From positions 1 to 12,277 of the forward strand of contig URYY01000061.1 of assembly GCA_900552245.1 (NCBI GenBank): a stretch of DNA of 12,277 bases, in the 5' to 3' direction. How positions within the stretch are numbered: position 1 is the first letter of the stretch; the number at the start of each line of letters is the position of its first letter. The position numbers were made by a program, and so were the translations under genes. This document shows, one piece after another, positions 1-5,932 of this stretch. Source of the stretch: an uncultured Opitutales bacterium (GTDB lineage Bacteria > Verrucomicrobiota > Verrucomicrobiia > Opitutales > Intestinicryptomonadaceae). The notes below the pieces were generated by a model. It was not told where the DNA came from. It made no database searches and saw only the letters and a list, made by a program, of their open reading frames with translations.

Positions 1-293
1 GTATGTACGGCACAATATCCATTCCGGGCTACACCGTAAAAAACGCCATTTTAGTTCCGGACTCGGCAATCGGCACCGACTTGGTTTCGCGCTACGTAAT
101 GACTATAGGCGATGACAATAGGGTGAAGTACACTCCGGTTAAAGTCGGAAGATTAGTCGGCAAATACGCCATAGTTTCAGAGGGTGTAAGCCCGGAAGAT
201 AAGATCGTGATATCCGGGCTTCACAGGGCTACTCCGGGGGTTTTGGTCGATCCCGTCGAGGAAGGTGCTAAGGAAGGTAGTGAGCAAAAATGA
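1..293 (+). CDS. RND efflux periplasmic adaptor (membrane fusion protein), C-terminal part only
   Basis: This is the 3' end of a gene that begins left of the window; the first complete codon is at position 3, and the Met there is probably internal. About 96 residues are visible. They match the end of AcrA/MexA-type adaptors: a beta-barrel strand leading to a V-P-x-x-A-I segment (VPDSAIG), a barrel strand (RVKYTPVKVG), then the membrane-proximal domain with SEGVSPEDKIVISGL followed by a P-G-V-L-V element. Family members bridge the inner-membrane RND pump and the outer-membrane channel in the periplasm. The tail (EEGAKEGSEQK) is charged and disordered, as is common. The stop codon overlaps the pump start as ATGA (290-293), indicating translational coupling. 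The lipoyl, hairpin and signal regions lie outside the window and cannot be assessed. Confidence 0.93.
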   Translation, partial: MYGTISIPGYTVKNAILVPDSAIGTDLVSRYVMTIGDDNRVKYTPVKVGRLVGKYAIVSEGVSPEDKIVISGLHRATPGVLVDPVEEGAKEGSEQK

Positions 294-3200
294 AGCGCAG
301 TATATCACATTTCTTCATAGAGCGGCCGGCCTTTGCTATGGTAATATCCATCGTGATTACCATAGTGGGTATAGTTGGCTACCTGAGGTTGCCAGTCGCG
401 CAGTATCCCGACGTTGTTCCGCCTTCTGTCGTCGTTAGGACGAGCTATCCGGGAGCCTCTCCCGAGATATTGATGAACACCGTTGCGGCTCCTTTGGAAC
501 AGGAGATTAACGGCGTTGAAAACATGATTTACATGTACAGCCAGTGCAGTTCCGACGGCTCTGTCTTAATAACGGTTACATTTGAGGTCGGAACAAACCT
601 CGATATAGCGCAGGTTCAGGTTCAAAACAGAGTGGCTATAGCAACGCCGCGATTGCCGGAGGAGGTTAGAAATATAGGCGTTGTCGTAAAGAAGCGCTCG
701 CCCGATATGTTGGTAAGTATAAACATATTCTCCCCGGACGGCTCGCGCGACAAGCTCTACCTGACAAATTACGCGATAAGCCAGATGAACGATAGGCTGG
801 CGCGAATTCAGGGCGTCGGCGACTTGGAGGTGTTGGGCCCGCGCGAATACAGTATGCGCATTTGGATAAACCCAGACAAGCTATCGAAGTACAATATGAC
901 GCCGGCTGCCGTCGTCAGGGCTCTGCGCGAGCAAAATAAGCAGGTTGCAGCAGGCGCTTTAAACCAAGCTCCGGTTGCCAATACCGATCTAGCCTACGAG
1001 CTTACGATAAACACTCAGGGGCGCTTCACAAAGCCTTCGGAGTTTGAAAACATAATTATAAAGTACACCGACGACGGCAAAGTGGTAAAGCTAAAGGACG
1101 TTGCTCGCGTGGAACTGGGCTCTTACGACTATTCCACCGAAACTTACTTGGACGGAAAGCCCTGCGTCGGTATTTCCATATACCAGCTGCCCGGCACAAA
1201 CGCCCTTGAAACGGCAGAGCGCATAAACGCTATGTTGGAGGAGATGAAGGCGGGCTTCCCGGCGGGTGTGGACTACGAGGTAACAATCGATAACACTCTG
1301 TTTATTAGAGCGTCTGTAAATGCGGTTTACCACACGATATTCGAGGCCGTTTTGCTCGTGGTATTCGCAATACTGCTATTCTTGCAAAATTGGCGCTCGG
1401 CGCTAATACCGCTTACTGCCATACCTGTTTCTCTAATAGGAACTTTCGGCTTTATGGATTTTGCGGGCTTTTCCGTAAACAACATATCGCTCTTCGGCAT
1501 AGTTTTGGCAATTGGTATCGTTGTCGATAACGCCATCGTTATAGTGGAAAACGTGGAGCGAAATATGAAGCTTGGCATGGACGTAAAAACCGCCACGAAA
1601 GACACTATGGACCACGTTCAAAACGCGCTTGTCGCAATAACGCTCGTACTGAGTGCGGTGTTCGTGCCGACCGCTTTCGTGGAGGGCATAAGCGGGCAGT
1701 TCTATAAGCAGTTCGCGCTCACCATAGCAGTTTCCACAATTCTTTCCGGCGTTGTTTCGCTAACCCTTTCGCCGGCTCTTTGCGTTCTCCTTATAAAGGA
1801 GGCAAACCAGAAGGCGGACGTCTTGACCAGGGCTATGAACTTCTTATTCGGCAGGTTCTTTTCGGCATTTAACCGCGCCTTTGACTGGGTCTCGGAAAAG
1901 TACGGAAAATCCGTCTATTTTATAGTTCGCCACTGGGTTTTGGTGATGGTTACGTACGTTGCCTTGCTGGTGCTCACGGCCTACTTGTTCTCCATAACAC
2001 CGTCAGGCTTTGTGCCTAAGCAGGATAACGATTTCTCGCAGGTTTCGGTTCAGATGCCTGAGGGCTATTCGCTAGTTCAGACCGACAAGGTCATGAAGAG
2101 AATGCAGGAGTCTCTAAAGCACATAGACGGCATTGAAAAGTTCATGTGCGTAGTTGGCTTAAACGGCGCAACCAGAACAAAATCTCCGGATACCGGCGCC
2201 CTCTTTATAAAGATGAAGCCGAAGTTGGAGAGAATGAAACGCGGTCAGGATGTAATGAATATGATGGCGGCAATCTCAAAAAAGCTCGATGAGGAGCTGC
2301 CGGACGCATCGACCTTTATATTGACCCCGCCCGCCGTTCGAGGCGTAGGCGTTGGTGGCGACTTCAGAGTACAGGTGCAAGACAGGGTTGGCTTGGGAGT
2401 GCGCGAAGTTGAAAAGTACACAAATATAATTGCAAAGCGAGCTAGCGATTCAAAATCGATCTTAAACGCCTTTACAACCTTTAAAGTTTCGTCGCCGCAG
2501 TTGTATGTCGATATAGACAGAGAGCGCGCTCAGAAATTGAACGTGCCAATCAGCTCAATATTTGAGACTCTCCAATTCAACTTGGGCTCAATATATGTAA
2601 ACGACTTTAACATTCTAAACCGCGTTTACCGCGTCAAGGCACAGGCTGAGGGCTCTAAGAGAAGTGAGTTGCGCGACATATTTAACCTTAAGGTGCCCAA
2701 CATCAGGGGCGTGAACGTTCCGCTAGGTTCGGTTGCGAAGGTAAAGCGAATTACAGGCCCCTCTCGCGTATCCAGATTTAACCTGTATCCCTGCGCCGAA
2801 ATAATAGGCGCCCTCAAGCCCGGGCACAGTACGGGCGAGGCCATAGCCGAGATAGAGCAAATTGCGGCCGAGGTTCTTCCGGACGGCATGGGCATAGAGT
2901 GGACGGACTTGGCCTTTCAGGAAAAGCGAATGGGCAACACCTCGATATACGTATTTGCGCTTTGCGTGATATTCGTGTATCTAATGCTTGTAGCCCTTTA
3001 TGAAGACTGGAAGCTGCCGATGTCGGTAATCCTTGTTGTTCCGCTGGTTTTGCTATTTGCCGTAATTGCGGTTCTGGCTCGAAGTCTGGACAACAACTTG
3101 ATGACCCAGGTGGGGTTCATAGTTCTAATTGGTCTGGCGTGTAAAAACGCAATATTGATTGTGGAGTTTGCAAAAATCAGGCAGGAGCGCGGCGAGGAGC

Positions 3201-3445
3201 CAATGTCGGCGGTTGCCTCCGCTTCCAGAAATAGGTTAAGGCCTATATTGATGACGTCGTTTGCATTCATATTGGGCGTGGTTCCGTTGGCTTACGGCGT
3301 AGATTCCGGCGCAGAGTTGAGAGATGCTCTGGGAACTTGCGTGCTCTACGGCATGATAGGTGTAACCTTCCTTGGTTTGATATTCACTCCCGCATTCTAC
3401 TATGCAATTCAAAGGAACAAAAAGTATGCAAAAAAAGAGGCTTAA
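290..3445 (+). CDS. HAE1-family RND multidrug efflux pump (AcrB-like), inner-membrane transporter
   Basis: A full-length 1051-residue RND pump (AcrB is 1049). The N-terminus has the family signature FFIERPAFA, TM1, LPVAQYPDVVPPSV and SYPGASPE. The order is TM1, porter domain (about 35-340), TM2-6, TM7 (about 548-566), a second porter domain, and TM8-12 from about 886. Family members export hydrophobic or amphiphilic compounds by proton antiport with an adaptor and an outer-membrane channel. In TM4 the block IVVDNAIVIVENVER carries D413 and N414 where AcrB has D407 and D408, so one of the two usual proton-relay aspartates is Asn. The TM10 lysine is kept (K952 in GLACKNAILIVEFAK, equivalent to AcrB K940). 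The start overlaps the adaptor stop (ATGA), with AAGGAAGG about 11 nt upstream. The substrate cannot be predicted from sequence. Confidence 0.97.
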   Translation: MKRSISHFFIERPAFAMVISIVITIVGIVGYLRLPVAQYPDVVPPSVVVRTSYPGASPEILMNTVAAPLEQEINGVENMIYMYSQCSSDGSVLITVTFEVGTNLDIAQVQVQNRVAIATPRLPEEVRNIGVVVKKRSPDMLVSINIFSPDGSRDKLYLTNYAISQMNDRLARIQGVGDLEVLGPREYSMRIWINPDKLSKYNMTPAAVVRALREQNKQVAAGALNQAPVANTDLAYELTINTQGRFTKPSEFENIIIKYTDDGKVVKLKDVARVELGSYDYSTETYLDGKPCVGISIYQLPGTNALETAERINAMLEEMKAGFPAGVDYEVTIDNTLFIRASVNAVYHTIFEAVLLVVFAILLFLQNWRSALIPLTAIPVSLIGTFGFMDFAGFSVNNISLFGIVLAIGIVVDNAIVIVENVERNMKLGMDVKTATKDTMDHVQNALVAITLVLSAVFVPTAFVEGISGQFYKQFALTIAVSTILSGVVSLTLSPALCVLLIKEANQKADVLTRAMNFLFGRFFSAFNRAFDWVSEKYGKSVYFIVRHWVLVMVTYVALLVLTAYLFSITPSGFVPKQDNDFSQVSVQMPEGYSLVQTDKVMKRMQESLKHIDGIEKFMCVVGLNGATRTKSPDTGALFIKMKPKLERMKRGQDVMNMMAAISKKLDEELPDASTFILTPPAVRGVGVGGDFRVQVQDRVGLGVREVEKYTNIIAKRASDSKSILNAFTTFKVSSPQLYVDIDRERAQKLNVPISSIFETLQFNLGSIYVNDFNILNRVYRVKAQAEGSKRSELRDIFNLKVPNIRGVNVPLGSVAKVKRITGPSRVSRFNLYPCAEIIGALKPGHSTGEAIAEIEQIAAEVLPDGMGIEWTDLAFQEKRMGNTSIYVFALCVIFVYLMLVALYEDWKLPMSVILVVPLVLLFAVIAVLARSLDNNLMTQVGFIVLIGLACKNAILIVEFAKIRQERGEEPMSAVASASRNRLRPILMTSFAFILGVVPLAYGVDSGAELRDALGTCVLYGMIGVTFLGLIFTPAFYYAIQRNKKYAKKEA

Positions 3446-4910
3446 CAGATTGGTAAATAGAGTTTCGCAGTCGGCCTTGGGGGCCTTGTTTCTGCTGTCG
3501 TGCGGCTGTGTGATGATTCCGGATTACGAGCACCCAAAGACTACTCTGCCGGACTACGGCTTGGAGGCCGAGAACTTCAAGTACGATAAGGGGCTCTGGA
3601 AGAGCGCCTCGCCGGCCGACGAGCTGCCGAAGGGCAATTGGTGGAGCGTCTTTAATGACGAGGTCTTAAATTCGCTCATAGAGACTTGCGATAAGAATAA
3701 CCCCGACATCGCTGCAGCCTTTTACAATGTTGAGAGGCTCAGGGAGGCGGCCTTTGTAAGCGAAAGCGAACTTTACCCGCACTTTCACTCGTCCGACTAC
3801 TATATGAGAGACGGGCGAAGCGAGAGCTTTAAGCCGGTTCCAACGGGCACTTACAACTCTTGGGTTGTGGGTCTTGGCACCACTTGGGATTTGGACTTGT
3901 TTGGCAGGATTCAAAGCATAGTAATAAGGGATAGAGCCTTGGTTCAGGCTTCTTACAACGTGTACTGCAACCTAATGCTGTCAATACACGCAAGAATTGC
4001 CGCCGAGTATTTCTACGCCCGCCAGTGCGAATCCGAGCTTAGGTTGCTGAATGAGACGCTGTTAGTTAGAAAGCAGCAGACCTCGTTTGTGGAAAAGAGA
4101 ATGCGCCTGAATTTTGCAAGCGACTTGGATTTGTCGCGCGCAAAGGTTTTGGAGTATGAGGCCGCCTCCCAGCTGGATTCGGTAAAGAGGCAGCTTGATG
4201 CGTCGAAAAATCGCATAGCGCTTTTGTGCGGACTTTCGCCGTCAAATTTTGAATTGAAGTGCGAGCCCCTAAGCGACTCCATGCCTAAAATGCCTAGAGC
4301 CGTTCCATCGCAACTATTGGAGAGAAGGCCCGATGTCGCTGCTGCTGAGCGCGAAGTTTACGCGGCAAACGCTCAGTTGGGCGCCGATATAGCCGCATTT
4401 TTCCCGACGGTTTCCATAACTGGAGATGTCGGCTTTAAGGCAAATAAGCTTGAGAACCTCCTGCAGTCAAGCTCGCTTGCGTGGGGAATAAGCCCGCAGG
4501 TTTACATACCTATCTTCCAAGCAGGCAAGCTATACGCGCAGAAACAGTCCGACTTGGCCGCCCACAAGGCTGCGACTGAGAAGTACAAGTCAACCGTTTT
4601 AAAAGTTATAGAGGAGATCGAGACTTTGCTTTCGGACATATCGAATATGGAAAACGAATACGAGAATCGCAAAAAGACGTCCAGCTACTCCTTAAACGTG
4701 CAGTCCTACACGCAAAAGCAGTACGAGCTTGGAGATCAGGATTACTTTGCGGTAAGCGATGCGCAGAGGCAGTACTTGCTTTATAAGCGCGGGGAAATAA
4801 GGCTGTTGGGCGCGCGCTACAGGTCTTGCGTCTCGCTTATAATGTCGCTTGGCGGAGGCTGGAAAAACGAGTATGAAAATCCAAAGGCTTTTGAGCTGAC
4901 AAAACTTTAG
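3426..4910 (+). CDS. Outer membrane factor lipoprotein of RND efflux system (OprM/NodT family)
   Basis: The third component of the tripartite pump: a trimeric outer-membrane channel with a periplasmic alpha-barrel. I place the start at 3426 (494 residues) rather than the in-frame ATG at 3402. AAGGA at 3412-3416 sits 9 nt upstream of 3426, and this start gives a basic N-terminus, a hydrophobic core and a lipobox LLSC with Cys26 as the lipidated residue. The post-Cys context (CVMIPDYEHP) resembles OprM. Two OEP-type repeats follow. Family motifs include NWWSVFNDEVLNSLI, WDLDLFGR (154-161) and LLERRPDV (297-304) followed by AANAQLGADIAAFFP. Length is typical. The gene overlaps the pump gene by 20 nt, so it is probably translated from the same mRNA, and an intrinsic terminator lies directly downstream. 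The family assignment is secure; cargo is unknown. Confidence 0.95.
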   Translation: MQKKRLNRLVNRVSQSALGALFLLSCGCVMIPDYEHPKTTLPDYGLEAENFKYDKGLWKSASPADELPKGNWWSVFNDEVLNSLIETCDKNNPDIAAAFYNVERLREAAFVSESELYPHFHSSDYYMRDGRSESFKPVPTGTYNSWVVGLGTTWDLDLFGRIQSIVIRDRALVQASYNVYCNLMLSIHARIAAEYFYARQCESELRLLNETLLVRKQQTSFVEKRMRLNFASDLDLSRAKVLEYEAASQLDSVKRQLDASKNRIALLCGLSPSNFELKCEPLSDSMPKMPRAVPSQLLERRPDVAAAEREVYAANAQLGADIAAFFPTVSITGDVGFKANKLENLLQSSSLAWGISPQVYIPIFQAGKLYAQKQSDLAAHKAATEKYKSTVLKVIEEIETLLSDISNMENEYENRKKTSSYSLNVQSYTQKQYELGDQDYFAVSDAQRQYLLYKRGEIRLLGARYRSCVSLIMSLGGGWKNEYENPKAFELTKL

Positions 4911-4926
4911 GATTTGTATTTTTCTT

Positions 4927-4956
4927 AAAGCCCGAGATTTTATCTCGGGCTTTTTT
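4927..4956 (+). terminator. Rho-independent terminator ending the efflux operon
   Basis: Left arm GCCCGAGA (4930-4937) pairs perfectly with TCTCGGGC (4943-4950) across a 3-5 nt loop. An A run (4927-4929) extends the stem against the T tract TTTTTT (4951-4956). It begins 17 nt after the stop codon of the outer-membrane factor. The A tract on the left could also let it act on the opposite strand, but no minus-strand gene runs into it. Confidence 0.92.
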
Positions 4957-5323
4957 GCAAGCTGCAAAACCTAGACTATTAAAGTCGCTTGGTGCGAAGA
5001 ATATCACTAGAAACTTAAAGTTGCGCTCTTTTTTTAGCTGTTTTCCCACAAAAAATGGGGAGATTGATTTTTGAAACTAACGCTTGAAATTTACTTTGAT
5101 TCTTGCAAGGCTTAAAACTTTTTATGATTCCTCCGATTAGTCTGTCTGATGTGGTTAAATTTTAAATCTCTACTTTTATGTTTGTTAAATTTAAAGCGAA
5201 TCATGGCGTTGAAGAAGTTTGCGCGAAAGACCTAGGCTTTTATAACTTTTATGGTAAAAACATGGGGTTAACTTGCTGTGATATTCTAATTTTTTATTGC
5301 ACTATTGAGGCTTTTTCTTTTTT

Positions 5324-5335
5324 TTAAGTACTTAA
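5324..5335. repeat. Perfect 12-bp palindrome TTAAGTACTTAA
   Basis: The sequence equals its own reverse complement over 12 bp. It lies about 90 bp upstream of the TTGACA element before the RHH genes. Function is unknown. It could be a site for a dimeric regulator or a by-product of high AT content. Confidence 0.5.
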
Positions 5336-5343
5336 GTTTTAAT

Positions 5344-5366
5344 TTTTTAGTTACTAAAAACTAAAA
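5344..5366. repeat. Nested inverted repeats around TTTTTAGT/ACTAAAAA
   Basis: TTTTTAGT (5344-5351) and ACTAAAAA (5353-5360) form a palindrome with a single central base. The shifted pair TTTTAGTT (5345-5352) and AACTAAAA (5359-5366) forms an alternative hairpin with a 6-nt loop. The two structures are mutually exclusive. They lie about 60 bp upstream of the RHH promoter. They could serve as DNA-binding sites or a weak hairpin; the AT richness lowers confidence. Confidence 0.5.
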
Positions 5367-5422
5367 GAAGCTAAAGCGAATGTAAAAGTTTCAGATTTTC
5401 ATAGTTTATGATTAAAAAAATA

Positions 5423-5452
5423 TTGACAAGGGTGTTTATACACCTGCAAACT
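5423..5452 (+). promoter_or_regulatory. Probable promoter of the RHH gene pair
   Basis: A perfect -35 hexamer TTGACA stands at 5423-5428. The -10 is unclear: CAAACT (5447-5452, 18-bp spacer) keeps the key A2 and T6 positions but is a weak match, while TATACA (5437-5442) inside the palindrome is a good hexamer at the wrong distance. The spacer is filled by the palindrome at 5430-5445, which suits repression by a protein bound there. The -35 is seen directly; the promoter as a whole is inferred. Confidence 0.55.
5430..5445. promoter_or_regulatory. Putative RHH operator, copy 1 (GGGTGTTTATACACCT)
   Basis: The arms GGTGT (5431-5435) and ACACC (5440-5444) form a perfect inverted repeat around TTAT. 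It starts 2 nt after the -35 hexamer, so bound protein would be expected to block RNA polymerase. The same GGGTGT...CACCT core recurs at 5733-5747 and 5852-5866 with a spacer one base shorter. Small RHH repressors commonly autoregulate through short palindromes at their own promoters. Assignment to the adjacent RHH proteins is inference. Confidence 0.5.
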
Positions 5453-5474
5453 AGAAAAGGAAAATAGATATAGC

Positions 5475-5684
5475 ATGCCGAATCAGCGAGATAAGAACAA
5501 GCGGGGCGTATGTATCTATATCCCGAAGGAAATGAAGGAAATGTTGCAGGCTATTGCTCGCGAGAAGGGCACTAACCTTGCAGCACTGACGCAATTTCTC
5601 TATGAAAAGATGATTGATGAGGTTTTGGATGAAAAAAGAAGCAATAACGCTAAAGGTAAGTCAGGAGACGATAAGCAAGATTGA
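5475..5684 (+). CDS. Small ribbon-helix-helix-like DNA-binding protein (first of overlapping pair)
   Basis: A 69-residue protein. After a basic N-terminus (KNKR) comes a short beta strand GVCIYI (11-16), helix A (about 17-31, PKEMKEMLQAIAREKG) and helix B (about 33-50, TNLAALTQFLYEKMIDEV), the strand-helix-helix order of Arc/MetJ/CopG-type repressors, which dimerise through the strand and insert it into the major groove. The tail is charged and probably disordered. An AAGGA at 5457-5461 lies a long 13 nt before the ATG, so translation may be weak. The last 56 nt overlap the next gene in another frame. A promoter with a palindrome lies directly upstream, suggesting autoregulation. I do not recognise a named family. 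An antitoxin is possible, but the partner does not look like a toxin. Confidence 0.72.
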   Translation: MPNQRDKNKRGVCIYIPKEMKEMLQAIAREKGTNLAALTQFLYEKMIDEVLDEKRSNNAKGKSGDDKQD

Positions 5685-5826
5685 GAAGCTAAATTTGAAC
5701 TTAAAAGAGGTAGTAAGGGAGGCTTTTTTGAGGGGTGTTAGTCACCTCGGCGGAAAGAAACTTTCGCTCTCCGGGACTTCGAAAGAAAAAAAACTGAAAG
5801 CTAAAAAGGACAAGAAGGAAAAGTAA
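5629..5826 (+). CDS. Small ribbon-helix-helix-like protein with lysine-rich tail (second of overlapping pair)
   Basis: A 65-residue protein. I choose ATG 5629 because GAGG (5619-5622) lies 6 nt upstream and the protein then starts MKKEAITLKVSQ. An upstream TTG (5614) and ATG (5617) are possible but have no better ribosome site. Strand AITLKV (5-10), helix A (SQETISKIEKL, 11-21) and helix B (LKEVVREAFLRGV, 25-37) fit a compact RHH fold. The C-terminal 23 residues are very lysine-rich (KEKKLKAKKDKKEK), suggesting a non-specific nucleic-acid contact. The gene overlaps its partner by 56 nt in the +1 frame, so translational coupling is likely. The two may form a heterodimer or act at different sites; both are inference. 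Its coding sequence contains one copy of the putative operator (5733-5747, encoding GVSHL). Confidence 0.68.
   Translation: MKKEAITLKVSQETISKIEKLNLNLKEVVREAFLRGVSHLGGKKLSLSGTSKEKKLKAKKDKKEK
5733..5747. repeat. Putative operator copy 2, 15-bp exact repeat inside the second RHH gene
   Basis: GGGTGTTAGTCACCT, with arms GGTG and CACC around TTAGT. It matches 5852-5866 exactly over 15 nt and matches copy 1 at 5430-5445 except for a shorter spacer. It lies within coding sequence, which makes a purely coding explanation possible for this copy but not for the intergenic one. As RNA it can fold as a short hairpin. Confidence 0.6.
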
Positions 5827-5850
5827 GCGGAAGGAATTTTTATTACTTTT
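5819..5850. repeat. 8-bp inverted repeat spanning the stop codon of the second RHH gene
   Basis: AAAAGTAA (5819-5826, including the TAA stop) pairs with TTACTTTT (5843-5850) across 16 nt. The stem is AT-only except for one G-C pair and is not followed by a clean T tract, so it is at best a weak attenuator between the RHH genes and the surface-protein gene. It sits directly before the third operator copy. Confidence 0.35.
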
Positions 5851-5851
5851 A

Positions 5852-5866
5852 GGGTGTTAGTCACCT
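5852..5866. promoter_or_regulatory. Putative operator copy 3 in the leader of the surface-protein gene
   Basis: GGGTGTTAGTCACCT, identical to 5733-5747. It lies 66 nt upstream of the ATG of the PEP-CTERM gene, in the 106-nt space after the RHH pair. It is bracketed by AAGTAAG elements at 5821-5827 and 5894-5900, the latter forming a TTACT/AGTAA inverted repeat (5888-5898). A weak -35-like TTGAGA follows at 5874-5879 with no convincing -10. It may be an operator for a separate promoter of the surface protein, or an RNA hairpin in a shared transcript. The position suits regulation of the surface-protein gene. Confidence 0.5.
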
Positions 5867-5932
5867 GTCGCCCTTGAGATAGGCTGTTTACTGAAGTAAG
5901 GAATTTCAATTGCGTTAGATTGGAGTAAGACA

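Larger units (their letters stand above)
4957..5420. other. AT-rich intergenic stretch without a credible gene
   Basis: About 460 nt of clearly AT-richer DNA than the flanking genes. No reading frame has a plausible start, codon use or protein character; the one frame that crosses it on the minus strand also crosses the terminator and the end of the efflux gene. I see no tRNA, rRNA or CRISPR-like pattern. It does contain local symmetry: GTTAAAT repeated exactly 30 bp apart (5154 and 5184), and two palindromes near 5324 and 5344, listed separately. An unrecognised small RNA or upstream regulatory DNA for the RHH genes cannot be excluded. Confidence 0.6.

Noticed and set aside
3402..3425. Upstream ATG as the start of the outer-membrane factor
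   Set aside because: Starting at 3402 adds eight residues before the lipoprotein signal and has no suitable ribosome site, while 3426 has AAGGA at 9 nt and gives a standard signal with lipobox.
4837..5049. Minus-strand small ORF across the efflux terminator
   Set aside because: It overlaps the terminator and the end of the efflux gene, and its protein looks like translated non-coding DNA.
4957..5420. Replication or plasmid origin in the AT-rich gap
   Set aside because: No DnaA-box cluster or iteron array is visible, and the neighbouring genes are not replication genes.
5475..5826. Type II toxin-antitoxin module (RHH antitoxin plus toxin)
   Set aside because: Both small proteins look like RHH domains. 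The second lacks the length and motifs of RelE, MazF, PIN or other toxins, so a toxin role is not supported.
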